Positions 36,780-48,640 of a DNA stretch of 64,000 nucleotides are shown piece by piece (position 1 is the first letter of the stretch; each line of letters starts with the position of its first letter). A model generated the notes under the pieces. It was not told the DNA's origin and did not search any database. It worked only from the letters and a program-made list of their open reading frames with translations. The DNA is taken from positions 106,473-170,472 of the forward strand of contig WIXG01000160.1 in the NCBI GenBank assembly GCA_009869945.1. Reading direction: 5' to 3'. The position numbers were made by a program, and so were the translations under genes. This DNA is from Mesaphorura yosii. Taxonomy: Eukaryota; Arthropoda; Collembola; Poduromorpha; Tullbergiidae.

Positions 36780-38822
36780 TCAGTGGTGGAAGAGACGGAG
36801 GTTTGTGTGGGCGAGTGCGATGTCGTGGTCGTTGCATGCCTCAATGACGACCTGGTCCATTGCGGAGCCCGAGGGACTCGCGATGAACTCCACGCCGCTC
36901 TGGAAAGCCCGATCGATGTTGTCTCTGAAGGGAAAAAATGCATCCGAGCTCAGTGCCACACCCTTCAGCTTCGCGATCCACTCCACGGTCTCCTTCGGCG
37001 TGAAAAACTCGGGCACCTTCTCGTAGTTGGCCCGCCAGGCGGACTCCTCCATGTCCTTGCCCACCGTGCCACCCACGAAGTTGTCGATGCAGTTGGCCAC
37101 CTCCGCACGCTTCACACCCGCCTTGAACTGCATCCCCAGCACGCGCGGGTGGTGACGCATCCACCACAGGTTTGCCTTGTCGCCCGCGAGTCGAGTGCAG
37201 TGGATTCGCGACTGCTGCCCGGCCCCGATCCCAATCACCTGCCCATTCTTAGCGTAGCACACAGAGTTGGACTGCGTGTACTTCAGGGCGATGGTCGCGA
37301 CGATGAGGTCGCGGATGGCCGACGCCGGAATGTCCTTCCGCTTGCTCACCACGTTGGCAAACACCTTGGCGTCGATGACGGTGTCGTTCCTCTTCTGCTC
37401 CAGACTAAGCCCGAAGATGGTCTTCGTCTCCAGATCGCGCGGGACGTAGTCTGGGTCCATCTGCAGCACGCAGTAGCCGCCGCCCTTCTTCTTTTTCAGC
37501 AGCTCCAGCGCCTCGGGCGTGTAACCAGGCGCGATTATGCCGTCAGACACCTCGCGCGAAATGATCTTGGCTGTCTGCGCATCACAAACGTCGCTCAGCG
37601 CCACAAAGTCCCCGAAGGAGCTCATGCGGTCCGCGCCTCGGGCTCTGGCGTACGCAATGGCCAAAGGAGTCAAGTCGGTCAAGTCCTCCACCTGGCAAAG
37701 CTTCTTCTCCTCGTCGGAGAGCGGAACACCGACCGCAGCACCCGCGGGGGAGACGTGCTTGAAGGACGTGGCGGCAGGGAGTCCGAGAGCGCTCTTGAGC
37801 TCCTTGACTAGCTGCCAACCGTTGAGGGCGTCGCAGAGGTTGATGAATCCCGGCGAACCGTTGACCACCTTCAAAGGCAGCTCCGCCAGCGTAGTATACA
37901 GCTGGGCAGGTTTCTGGTGCGGGTTCATCCCGTAGCGCAGAGGTAGGTGAGAGACATTGGCCGAGTACTGCTTACGAAAGTAATCCGAAATGGCGGCATC
38001 ATACTCAGCAGTGTGCGTGAACGCCTTCAGCGCCAGAACTTGCCTATCATTTCGGGGTTAAATGAGACAAGAGTTCATTATCTGCCTCCAGCTCTGGTTA
38101 TGTAATCCGTGTAGAAGAGTTCGAACCTTGTGTTTTCCGAGGTGTCATGTGCTGGGGAGTTTTCCATCTCTTTCGCAACCTTCTCGTAATCTTTTGGGTC
38201 ACAGATCACAGTAACACGAGCATGGTTCTTGGCTGCTGCTCTCAACAACGTTACACCGCCTGGTTAAGTAAGATAAAGATTAAAGATAGTGAAACAAGTC
38301 CTAATTTTCTCTCCCGGCCGTTGCCTAATCCTATTACTCTGCACTCTGCGTCATTATAACCTCACCGATATCGATGTCCTCCACGGCCTGCGGAATGGTC
38401 ACGCCCTCCTTCGCCACCGTCTTCACAAACGGGTACAGATTGCATACAACAATCTTCACATAATTGAATCCCTGCTTCTTCATGTCCGCCTGGTCGGTCT
38501 CGATCGTCCGAGCCAAAATTCCCCCGTGCACAGCCGGGTGCAGAGTCTTCACTCTGCCTCCGAGCATCTCAGGAGCGCCAGTGATGTCAGACACGTCTTT
38601 CACGGGGATCTTCGCATCCCGCAGCGCCTTTGCGGTGCCGCCAGAAGCGACCAGTTCCAGCCCAAACTTGTGCAGTTTAGCGGCGAGGTCCAAGAGGCCG
38701 GTCTTGTCCGACACGCTGAGCAGAGCTGGAAGAAGCAGATCCATTAAATGTGTAATCGTATAAGTGAATTAATGGACAAGCAGTTTATGTGTAATAGAAG
38801 ACTAACCGTATGTTGGTGCCAT
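36780..38822 (-). CDS. ATIC: Bifunctional purine biosynthesis protein ATIC (AICAR transformylase / IMP cyclohydrolase)
   Basis: Catalyses the last two steps of de novo purine synthesis: formylation of AICAR, then closure to IMP; cytosolic dimer. Exons: 38807-38822, 38366-38725, 38127-38259, 36780-38043; 1773 nt, 590 residues (vertebrate 592). The first exon encodes only MAPTY and one base. The N-terminal MGS-like cyclohydrolase domain shows [41 protein letters not shown] and [10 protein letters not shown]. The transformylase domain has [15 protein letters not shown], the catalytic Lys-His in [46 protein letters not shown] and the terminal [10 protein letters not shown]. All introns GT-AG and in phase. 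AATAAA (minus) at 36642-36647. Confidence 0.97.
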
Positions 38823-39286
38823 TGTTGACGAATATTTGACAATACGGAAGGTAGAGAACGACTCACAGGGACAGAGGAAGATTGTCACAAGACTGAGGCG
38901 GAGAGTTGAATTGACTTTATAATTTATGAAAGCTCTTTTGAACTCTGAAGCCACTGAAGATGCTAGATGCTGTTATCTTTCTGTCGTAGCGTAGCCTAGT
39001 GTTACATAATGCAAAGGCGACTCTGTCCTCTGGTTTTATGCATGGAGGAGACAACAAAATATATATGAATTGGATGCGAAGAGATTAACTCGAGTTGTCG
39101 AGTTTATGTACATACGGAAGGGACGAACTGCAAAAGTGGTTGACCTTCACCCCGACCGACGACCGTTTGAGATTGAATTAAAGATTTGGATTTATTTCTC
39201 ATTATGACAAACAACTTGAATTGTTTTCCCAGAATGTTAATGGTTTAATGCAGAGTAGTCTTATTCAACGTAATGCGAATCGTAGT
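38823..39286. other. ATIC promoter / UBXN6 3' flank
   Basis: Same-strand neighbours 465 bp apart. A minus-strand AATAAA (39191-39196) ends UBXN6 about 90 bp past its stop. The rest is the ATIC 5' flank with no supported ORF. Confidence 0.45.
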
Positions 39287-40845
39287 TCACACATTTGGAT
39301 CTTGGACAAGCGCTAGAATTTCCGGTTTCAGGAAGTTGACATCGGCTGGCAAAGACCCAGATTCAATTTTGAAATTGACGAGAGACGCCGGAGGGAGCTT
39401 CGCCTCAGCCAGGCTCTGCTCCAGATCAGATAATACTTCACCACCAGCCTTGCGCAGCGAGAATTCGGCGCCCTCGATGCTCAGGTTCTCCTGCACAAAC
39501 ACGTACAGATCGCCAACTTTCTCCCACGAACCGAAGGTGCCCTGGAGTGTGAAGCCATCGGGAAACTTCACTCGAAGACAAGCGTAGCGGTACAGTCTTT
39601 GCTCTCGCTGCTCGTCCCTGCAAACGAAACGAAATCAAATCAGGACGGTTGCAGAGTTAACTGGCGTTTGAGGGGATCGGGTCACCTCTCGCGTTGGGCT
39701 TTGGTCCGAAGTGTTAACTCCTTCTCAACCTGTTCACTCCTCCGCAGTTGCTCCCGCTTCAGCTCCTCACCGCTTAGTTCGTAAAATTCTGGAGGCAATT
39801 CCCTGCGCTGAGTGACTTGTGCGGGCATGAGAACCTGCAGATTGCGGTCCAGCTCCGGCTTGATTGGAGTTGTGGATTTCAGCGTGTCTCTCAATTCCGT
39901 CAACTTTGCGACGAAGGCCTCCTCTTTGCCCGCCGGACTAAACTCCCACACTTCCTCCTCCTGACCCTCCTCCGTCAACTGCTTGACCTTCTTGAATTCC
40001 GCAGCCTCCAGGAACTCGCTGCTGCCTTCGATCCCAGCGACTTTCTCCATGAATGCTTTGTTGTTGCAGCGAATTTTCTTAAACTTTGGTTCTGAGGGAT
40101 CTTGAATGATGTTATCAACGTATTTGCACAGAGTCGTCACACAAGCCTGAATTTTTTCTTTGCTGCGATTGCAGGAGTGGATGAGGAGACACGAAGTCAC
40201 GCCAAGCTCTTCTTTCGGCTGTGCATGAAGAAACTGTTTAATCAACTCTTGAATTTCTGCTTTAGTCAGCACTTCCGGGCCTAAGGAGAAGCGAAAGTTG
40301 AGTTAACTAAGCTCCAACAACTGAACTGAATGTAATTTACCGATCAATGGACACGTGTAAAATACACCCGAGACCGCGAACTGGGAAGGATCAACATTTC
40401 CCTTCATCGTATACGACACCTCAGAATCAGCGGGCTTGCTCCTGCCTTCCTCGACCTGAAGTTGTTTCAATTTGGTTTCCGCTTCAATCTCCTTGCGAGC
40501 TTGCTCTGCAAAGGACGACCAGAATTAGACATTTGCTTCCCTAACCATCTGCAAGCTAATGGTTAAAATTTATTTACCTCTGATATATGCAATCTGACGA
40601 CTTGCCATCAGGGCTTCGGATGTGGCCGGTTTCGTCTTCTCTTGGCGAGCCACCGCCGCGGCCGCAGCAAGACGCTTTTCTTCTGACGTTTGTCCGCCCG
40701 AAGGCTTCCTCGTCGTGGGAGTGGCAGAAGGTTTCTTGCCACCAGATGAGCTCGGGGCTGGATCTGTCAGTCGGTGTCCAGGACCAGCCTTCTTAAAGTT
40801 GGAGTCAGCCTTCTTCTTTTGGATAAACTTCTTTAAAGCATCCAT
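39287..40845 (-). CDS. UBXN6: UBX domain protein 6 (UBXN6), p97/VCP cofactor
   Basis: UBXN6 binds the AAA-ATPase p97 through a PUB domain and a degenerate UBX domain and helps endolysosomal and ER-quality-control sorting. Exons: 40578-40845, 40341-40505, 39686-40280, 39287-39617; 1359 nt, 452 residues (human 441). The start MDALKKFIQKKKADSNFKKA followed by GPGHRL matches the family N-terminal motif. The PUB domain occupies about residues 155-260, beginning just after VFYTCPLIGPEV; a coiled linker (LSGEELKREQLRRSEQVEKE) leads to the UBX fold (YACLRVKFPDGFTLQGTF … VYVFVQ-type end). A 5' acceptor at 40858 shows that an upstream exon exists; the sequence between that acceptor and the ATG is open in frame (VVAE-M). 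Confidence 0.94.
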
Positions 40846-40902
40846 TTCGGCGACTACCTGAAGTAATTATCACTGAATAAGTAAAAACAATCTAGCAATG
40901 CT

Positions 40903-41241
40903 CTAGATTCTCGGGGAATGTTCTTTGGGTAATTTCAGCTCGGAGATCGAATTTTTCAGTTCCTCAATCAATAGTGCCGATGTCGAAGGTTGCATGAATT
41001 TTTCTATGATACGAGCGGAGTAATAGTGCCAAAATAGTCCGATCAATGCAAAGTTAATTAGTACGATGAACAAGAGGACTTTGAATATTTTCCACTGGAA
41101 CTCGTCGAATATGTCGTAGTCGAAGAGGTGATATGAATCGAAGAAAGGTTGGATAAACAGCTGTGTCAATACTGTGGACACTGACGAATTTTGGAACAGG
41201 CTTGACAAGTCAAAATAGTCGAAGATGTCGTAATCAAACAT
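40903..41241 (-). CDS. Small single-pass membrane protein ORF, 112 aa, unrecognised
   Basis: Uninterrupted ORF from ATG 41241, preceded directly by an in-frame TAA, so it is not an internal exon. It has one strong hydrophobic segment (VLLFIVLINFALIGLFWHYY, about residues 60-79) and an aromatic acidic motif used twice, FDYDIFDYFD and FDYDIFDEFQ, before the membrane span. The C-terminus is Lys/Glu-rich. It lies in what is probably the 5' UTR intron of UBXN6, on the same strand. No family recognised; composition is AT-richer than neighbouring exons, so it may be a young or fast-evolving gene. Confidence 0.4.
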   Translation of the reverse strand: MFDYDIFDYFDLSSLFQNSSVSTVLTQLFIQPFFDSYHLFDYDIFDEFQWKIFKVLLFIVLINFALIGLFWHYYSARIIEKFMQPSTSALLIEELKNSISELKLPKEHSPRI

Positions 41242-41610
41242 TTAGTAGGCTTTTAGCAGAGTTGAATGCAGTTAACTAACCTGCAATAACACCTCTGAAA
41301 CACTAGATAAATTTCAACACCCAATCTGACACTATCATTGTACAATTGATAATTGTTCGTGCGCCTTGCTTTGCGAGTGACTCAGCTAACTAATGTCTAA
41401 GGTTTTGAATTATCAATACGTAAATTAGAGCAACTGATATCGAATGCAATTAGAATGACGTGACGTTCTCACACTGAAATTGTGGTTCAGTTCAAACTAA
41501 ACATGAGAACATTGTACAGTATTGCAGAAAGTGAATGAATAGAGCCCCTGACTACTTTACTTTGTTCTCAGTTTCAGCTTCACCCGACTTGCAACGCATT
41601 TGTTTCTTAC

Positions 41611-41855
41611 CTCCTTCGGCAAAGAGGCAGCTGAAGCCTGCCGAATCTGATCCGTCGCCGCCGACCTGATGGGAATCGTCAACCTCTTGGGTTCAGGCTT
41701 TGGCTTGTTATCCTTCAATTTGGATTTGGCATTGCTCCTGTTCTGAGTTTTATCGATTATTTTCTGGCATTGATCGAGCCGATCATCTCAGCCCACTTGT
41801 CTTGAGCACAAGAGTCGGAGAAGCTTGACGATGGGCTGTCCGAAATCATGGACAT
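41611..41855 (-). CDS. Orphan coding-like exon upstream of UBXN6
   Basis: Ends at a good donor (AAGGAG|GTAAGA). Reading back from it, the frame PEPKRLTIPIRSAATDQIRQ is open to about 41788. Further upstream an ATG at 41855 opens a different frame (MSMISDSPSSSFSDS, then QDKWAEMIGS) that stops after 32 codons. A one-base insertion or two-base deletion near 41785 would join the two halves (…AEMI-LDQCQKIIDK…). The donor phase (0) also matches the UBXN6 acceptor at 40858, whose next codons (VVAE-MDALKK) are open. So this could be an N-terminal extension exon of UBXN6, or part of a separate gene. Confidence 0.3.
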
Positions 41856-42038
41856 TGGTAGTAATAAATCATAATAGCCAAAAACGAATTTCAGATTTGT
41901 ACTTTTGTTCCGTGAAATTGTCCCGACTTAAAATTGGTCGGTGGTACTACGGCGACAACGGAAGTATCATTTAACTTGAACATTTTATTATTGTCATTTT
42001 ATCCAAGCAACAACGGTAATAAACGTCAAGAGTTCCAA

Positions 42039-44275
42039 CTAAATTAAAATTAATAAATTATTCTTATCCCCAGATGTAAGGTCGATCACAGGTGCAGCTG
42101 CCTCTCTCGGTGCTTGCAATTCGGAACCGACGAGCTCTGACCAGCCAACCGGATACAAGTCTGGAGACTCGGCGTGCATCCACTGATCGTCAGACTCGTC
42201 CGAGCCGTCGAAGTGAATTCTCACCAAATGCCCACACACGCGTACGACGGTGGCTGGTGCGATCATGTGTGGCTTCTCCAAGTTCACGGCCTCCAGCTTG
42301 AGTTTGGCCTGAAATCCGAGTGCGAGGGCAGATGGCCAATTCACTCCCTGAAGGAATCAAATTAAAGATCTACCTTACTTTGAAACATGCACCCTTGCCC
42401 CTCATTCCCTCTTCTTGGGACTGTGTTCCATACCTTCCTCGTTATGTTTAGCTGGCAAGTTTTCGTCTTTATCGTGTACAAATCCCAATTGGCTCCATGC
42501 GGGCCACGCCCGTTTGCTGTTTTGAAAGGTGACGGCAGGTCAAAGTCAATGCCATGCATCTTGCAGAAGCCGCAGGGGAGGACAGAGGGCGAGTCGATGT
42601 GAAAACAAACTCGTGATGATTCATCAAAGGCACTGGCGGACCCGTCAAGAATACACGCCATGAAGTATCCGTCCTTTAACACCTCAACTGTCGAAAGACA
42701 AGACAAGATTGTTAATGTTGCTCCGTTTGCCCGTTTCACTACGAAGTAGAGGCTAACCGATTTTGGCAGGTACGATTTTGTTCAGACGCAGTGGGTGGAC
42801 ACACTCAAATACCCTCCCATTCCAAAGCAAACTGGCTGTCTCATTGGTCGTATACGCTTCCGCAAACTCAATTGTGCATTTTGGAACGCGGGCTTGGTTT
42901 AGTTTTGTTTTCGACGTTTTCTTAAGCTTGTGTCCAATTTTGGAGCTCCAGCCTGATAAAGTGTCAAGCATTACAAGTTGTAATTTACTAAACTTTTGGA
43001 CAAATACCCGGAACCTATTGCACCTTGATTGTGGAGTGTTGGACAAAATTCATGGCACCAGAAACCCGCTTTCCTGGAGCTCAGTGCCTTTATCAAAAGC
43101 CTTCGTCCATAAGTTTCGGCCACTCGCCCTACTTGCGCAAAGCGCAATTTTTGTTTGTCCCGCTCCAACTCCGTGAACTCGACAATTGATGAGGCACTGA
43201 GACCACGTCGGAGCCGCAAATCTTCTTCAATGATTGTGGTGAGGTGCTTGTGGAGAGAGATTCGCTGGGTCAAATGATTAGTGATGTAATCCACCCAGTA
43301 TTCACGATCGTCGCCTCGCGGCAATCCTTTCAAGTCAAGAAAACAGTTTAACTGACCAACCGAAAGCCAAAATCCAAAATGGAGATGGAATACCAAGTGG
43401 AGCTGCCAACAAGTTCTTGGTTGCGTCGCAATAGCCAATGGGATGAAGAGCATTGATGTGGACCCACCAGTCCTTCGAAGCGTCGTCCTCCAACCCCTCG
43501 TACCTGATACGCGCCATGTATCCTTCAAACACAGAAGCCCAGACTTCATTTATTGAATCTTCATGCGATAATAGTCAGATATTGAGCAATCATATTTGTC
43601 ACTGACCGCAAAACTCTATTACGGTCACTATCCAGTGTGCACCTGGAACCTTGCTCTCATTTTCCGGTAGCATTACCTCGGCCTTCAGCCCAATCGGGCA
43701 AATCTTTTCCCAAAACTTCGCGAGAGGCGCCTGAGAATGAAGACAGAATTAATCCTCGATAACAAGACAGACTACATAACATAGGGTGTGTCCGAACATG
43801 AGGGAAGCAGTAGACAGGAACCCCTCGAACGTCTGAATCTGGCTTCAGCACGTTGGTCCACGTGAATTTGGCTTTTTTGGGGCGTCTTCCTCCTCCGTGC
43901 GACCAAGCCCGAGTTTCCATTCCCAATGTTTGTCTTTGAAGATGTTCTGGTCAAGAAGCTACGTATTGTTCATGAGTAAATCATAAACCAAATCAGAATG
44001 GCCATCAATGTCACTGATTTACCTTAAGAAACTTTGGATATGTTTGAATTCGCTGGCAATGAAAGGGTTGTCACCAGTTTTTCTAAAGTCTCACAATCAT
44101 TTCAATCTGATTGCACTAAATCTAATGAGGACTCAGGTTGGACTGCGCACTTCAGCTAGACCAAATCAAGGTAATAGATACTAATGTGTTTAAGATAAGA
44201 TAAAAACAAGAATAAGAAACTACCGAAGTAAACAACGGCGTTAAACGAAATTCGCGATCGACCGAATCTCCTCAT
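42039..44275 (-). CDS. Four-MBT-repeat chromatin protein, MBTD1-like
   Basis: MBT repeats bind mono/dimethyl-lysine on histones; MBTD1 and relatives act in Tip60 or Polycomb-type complexes. Exons: 44224-44275, 43798-43946, 43607-43730, 43394-43522, 43024-43326, 42758-42952, 42434-42687, 42039-42347; 1515 nt, 504 residues. MBT1: FTWTNVLKPDS, ARIRYEGLEDDASKDWW, HPIGYC. MBT2: EYWVDYITNHL … FWCHEFCPTLHNQGWSSKIG. MBT3: LKDGYFMACILDGSA, CFHIDSPSVLPCGFC. MBT4: LGFQAKLKLEAVN, LVRIHFDGSDESDDQWMHA, ESPDLYPVGW. The protein ends shortly after MBT4, as MBTD1 does, but the N-terminus is much shorter than in vertebrates and no FCS zinc finger is seen. Repeat 2 is divergent. The first exon (MRRFGRSRISFNAV) is chosen because its phase fits; it is the least certain part. 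Confidence 0.82.
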
Positions 44276-44752
44276 TGCGTCTGCTTCGTTAGAAGGCGCA
44301 ACGCGTGCTCGTCGCAGGCTTCAAACTCGTTTCACGGCACTTTTATGCGCACACTTACGAAATCTTTATTTACATAAACAAAAAGTAAAAGTGCACTCGG
44401 GCAAAACAAAAACTGGAACTGTTTTGTGAGTACTTGCTTATTGTTTGCATTTAAATTGTAAACTATTAGCTGACTTGCTGGTTAGGTTTAGGCTTGGTGA
44501 TTGAGCTGGTCAAAGTGAAGTCGGGACAAGGTCGCAAGATGATATCGAACAGTTGATGCGCCAAGTCTTGGATTTTGGATTATACGGTCTTGAATTTCTT
44601 AATCAATCAGCTCCTAAACTTGATTTCAAAGTCACTCAAGTCTCGAAGAAGGTAACCTTTCTAAGGCCATCGGTAGATAGGCTGATGGACTCTTTCTAAT
44701 TGCAATTCATTGTGCTTCCGATCTTATCCAATTCGTATTTATGGCCTTGCAG
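44276..44752. other. Divergent region between MBT gene and saxophone
   Basis: AT-rich, no supported ORF. It should contain both promoters and probably the signal-peptide exon of the receptor, which I could not find. An acceptor (CCTTGCAG) ends at 44752. Confidence 0.35.
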
Positions 44753-46603
44753 CACTCTGTTGTTGACCATGAAAATAATGAAGATAACTTCATCTCCGGA
44801 CATCTCATCGCTCGTAGGGAACCCGGACACAAACGACGAGAGTGTTCGGAATTTCGAACAGAATACAGACGTGGCGGCTCCAGATTTGTCAAGCTCACTC
44901 GAGTGCGAGGCCTGCGATGCTCCTGACTGCGCGGACCCGTACGTCTGCTCCAACGCTGTGATGGTGAGTGCTTTAGATAGATGCGGGCAGATTTAGTCTA
45001 GGATCTAAACCTAAACTTCTCCATGTCCTGTAGTGTTGGAAGTCTCGAAGTGTGGACAGTGTTGGCGTCGAGCGCATTTCCCGCGGATGTATTGAAAAGG
45101 CGGATAAGGTGTACTTAATGTGTAAAACGAAGACGCACGTGAAGCCCAACAAGCAGGCTCATAACGAGACGAAAGAGGACTACGAGCACCTGGCCCGATA
45201 CCACATGCACTGTTGCTCCGACAAAAGCTTCTGCAACGAGGGCGACTTCCCAGAGTTGCCTGCCTTGCCGCACGTGCAGAACGAGCTTTATGAAGATCAC
45301 GATGCGGCCACTGGACAAGGGACCACTCTCGTCATGACAAGCGTCGCACTGACCATCATCGTGCTTATCGTCGCTGTTGGAGTATTTATTGTGAAGCACC
45401 TCAGAAAAGTTCACAAGCGCAGAATGAACGAAATTAAGCAGGCCGAGAGACAGAAGTTCTACGAACCTGGAGACTCGGAGCTCCAGGCGAAGGCAGTGGG
45501 CGACTCGACGCTGAAGGAGTATTTAGGTACCGACGGCTGCATTTCGTCTGGAAGCGGATCTGGACTACCTCTGCTGATTCAGCGAACGTTGGCCAAAAAC
45601 ATTCAGCTGGTGGACTGCATTGGCAAGGGCAGATACGGCGAGGTGTGGCGCGGTGTCTGGAACTGCGAGAGCGTGGCCGTGAAGATATTCTCATCGCGGG
45701 ACGAGGCGTCCTGGAACCGTGAGACTGAGATCTACTCCACCGTCCTTCTTCGACATGAAAACATTCTCGGCTTTTACGGGTCGGACATGATCTCTCGCAG
45801 TTCGACCACACAGCTGTGGCTCGTGACTCCGTACCACAGACACGGAAGTCTGTACGACTTCCTCAACAGGAAACCCATCAACAATGACCAGCTCCTGAAG
45901 TTTGCGTACTCCATTGTCAACGGACTCGCCTTTCTGCACCAGGAAGTTATCGGCACTGACAGCCGGCCAGGAATCGCACACCGCGACATCAAGTCCAAAA
46001 ACATTTTGGTCAACAACTCGGAAATGTGCGTCATTGCCGACTTCGGATTGGCGGTCACCCACAAACGAGACACGGGCGAGCTGACCGTGGCGCCCAACCC
46101 GAAGGTCGGGACACGACGTTACATGGCTCCTGAAGTGTTGGACGACAGCATGAACATGAAGTCCTTCATCGCCTTCAAGCGTGTGGACATGTACGCACTT
46201 GGCCTCGTGCTGTGGGAACTCTGCAGGAGGAAATTCATCCCGGATGAGGAAGTGGAGGACTACCAGCCTCCCTTCTTCGACGTGGTTCCTTCGGACCCCT
46301 CCTTCGAAGAAATGAGAAAGGTCGTCTGCGTCGACGAATACAGACCTGAAATCCCAAACTTGTGGAGCGCCGATCCGGTGAGTTCGCAATTAAAAACTCT
46401 TCACTTAAAAATTAATCTTCAACGCAGTAATTCGTGCTTCGTGTAAATTGACTTTGCAGATTTTGGCGTGCTTTATTCGGTTGATGAGGGAGTGTTGGCA
46501 CGCCAATCCGGAGGTTCGTTTGTCCGCGCTGCGAGTGAAGAAGACGATTGCTACCATCGACAGGGAGCACAACGGAGGTGTCCTCCACACAACCATGTTA
46601 TAA
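44753..46603 (+). CDS. sax: BMP type I receptor serine/threonine kinase, saxophone/ALK1-2 class; signal peptide not found
   Basis: Transmembrane receptor that phosphorylates Smads in response to BMP-type ligands. Exons: 44753(acceptor)-44963, 45034-46377, 46460-46603. From the first ATG (44769) 560 residues. The ectodomain has the activin-receptor cysteines (CEACDAPDC … [14 protein letters not shown]). The membrane span is [17 protein letters not shown], the GS box [14 protein letters not shown], and the kinase runs from [13 protein letters not shown] with [14 protein letters not shown] and IADFGLAV to [11 protein letters not shown]. The L45 loop ([14 protein letters not shown]) and [14 protein letters not shown] are of the saxophone type. 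The ATG at 44769 gives no signal peptide, and an acceptor sits 16 bp before it, so an upstream exon must supply the secretion signal. AATAAA at 47083. Confidence 0.92.
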
Positions 46604-48640
46604 AATTTCCGCCCATTGCTTCATTACTTGCTTTTATCAGTACTATGTAGTGTATATTTTCCAGCCCAATGAGATCTGCCCTCCACCGATGTAACGAAGT
46701 GCCGATTCGGCAAACTGCCATGTCAAGCCAAATGTCCAGCATGACCTTAACAGTAACAAACTAACGAATTCGCTTAAGGTTAAATCATTATTTACCATAG
46801 TTGAAACATTAACTATAGGTAATTTATGTAGAAAATATTTTATTGTAGAAATGAGTTTGTTAAATTAAGACTTCCTTTTAATTGCATGACAATTTATATT
46901 GTGTAGTGCTATTGCATGTTAACGAATGCACATAGACAATTTTATTGAGCTTTACTTATGAACCTATTTATGACAATTATTACAGCTTCTGTTAACAACA
47001 TTGACTAGTTAGTTGAAATTGTGTTCCACTAATTGAGTCCACCCGACTCATGCCTAAATCATGCTAAATGAGACTGCTTGTCAATAAACGAATGACCTAA
47101 CATCTGCCTTGTTTTATGAAAGTTAAAGCCCTGTCCTGCGCATTGTGCCAGGTGTCGGGCCAGGCAGGAAACGGGATGCAGTTAGCAATTACTCATTACT
47201 GCACCAAAGAGAGACTCAGCGCGGACTTGGGCCGTGGTGGAAAGGTAATGAAATTAGTGCTGCGGCATTGCAGAGAACAAAAGAAGAAACATCTCGCTTT
47301 GAGTTGAGTGCACGGGAGGCATGACTTGAATCAAAGCACCTGCACCTGTCCGCTCCACTGGCATCCAACTTGCAGCTCTTCTTGTTCGTATTCGTAACTC
47401 GTTCTCGCTGTGTTACATTAGATTGAGGCAGCCAGCCAGCAGCAGTTAGCATTGGTTTCGTGCTTTCATCTTAATGGCACGGCACTGTCAGCAAGCCTTC
47501 ATTCAATTCAGCCACCTCAGCTTCAGTGCTAACTGCCAAATGCTAAGCTCAGCGAAACTTCCTTCCTCTCGTTAATAGCAAGGCACAACTTGAGTCGAGG
47601 TAGAGATCATGTACGTGTAATTTATTGTCAATTACCATACGCAATACAGTCATATACGCCTGCCTGCCTGCTGCATTCTACTTCTACCTGCGGTTAATCG
47701 TTCAGTTCCTTCCCCTGCCTGCCTCCCGACTCTGATAAATAAATCCTACTCCCCGCAACCGTTATCGGTTAATTCTGTCAGCTATCAAAGTGATCGAGTC
47801 TGTGTCATTCAGCCGGATATTGCCCAGCGAAGTGCATTCTGGTCTTATGAAACTTCGGCTTTGTCAAACTGCACCTGTCATCGTGACCCGAATTGGTTTG
47901 GCTTTGAATCCTCAACTTTAGTGTCAGGTATGTACCCGGCTATTTAATTGCGTGTGAATAAATTCGGTTATGCCGAATCTTCGCTAACTCCATGCATGTC
48001 CTGCTTTCCAGGGATTGAATCGAGAAGTTATTTCTACATGGATTGAAACCCTGAATACTGGAAACTTCCGAGTGCTAAATATCATTCCATTAATCACAAT
48101 TCAACAGTGCCTTTCTGCATGTATTCGGACTTGCAACACTACTAACATCATATGCAATTAGAAGTGCTTCATTAGGCAAAGCTTAGACACCTTAGACTAC
48201 TCCGTTCCGTCCATTTATATCAACCTCGGTCTCTAAAGGATTTTAAGGTAGCTTAGACTAGATACTTTTTGGGACGCAAGGGTAACTGCAAGAATTTCGG
48301 CCTGTAGCATTCCTTAATATCAACGATTAGTATTATCATTCCTCCTGCGTGAATGTGACAATTAAGTATTAACAACGTATCAGAACAAGTGATTCAATCT
48401 TTTGTTGTGTTCGAAACAAAACAAAGAACAAAATAGCATCATTCCATTTTGAGTATTGACCAGGAGAGCCTACACTTAGGAAGCAATAGTACTTGGATAG
48501 TTCAAGCGACCAGCTTGCGTCAAACTGCACAGTAGAAAACTAGAACAATAATCAGTAGGTGATATAAAAGTAGAGATCGAGCTAAGCATTAAATTACCAA
48601 AGATAGCAAAAGACAAGTAACACGAAGCACCCGCAAAAAG
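46604..48640. other. Intergenic between saxophone and aPKC
   Basis: About 2 kb. The first 480 bp are AT-rich 3' UTR of the receptor ending with AATAAA at 47083-47088. The remainder is aPKC 5' flank, possibly with untranslated first exons. No ORF is supported. Confidence 0.4.

Noticed and set aside
36783-37811. 342-codon plus-strand ORF
   Set aside because: Exact antisense shadow of the ATIC transformylase exon; it arises from GC-ending codons and has no domain.
43870-43885. Possible one-base frameshift at an A6 run in the MBT gene
   Set aside because: An upstream exon (44224-44275) joins exon 43798-43946 in phase without needing an indel, so the frame is intact.
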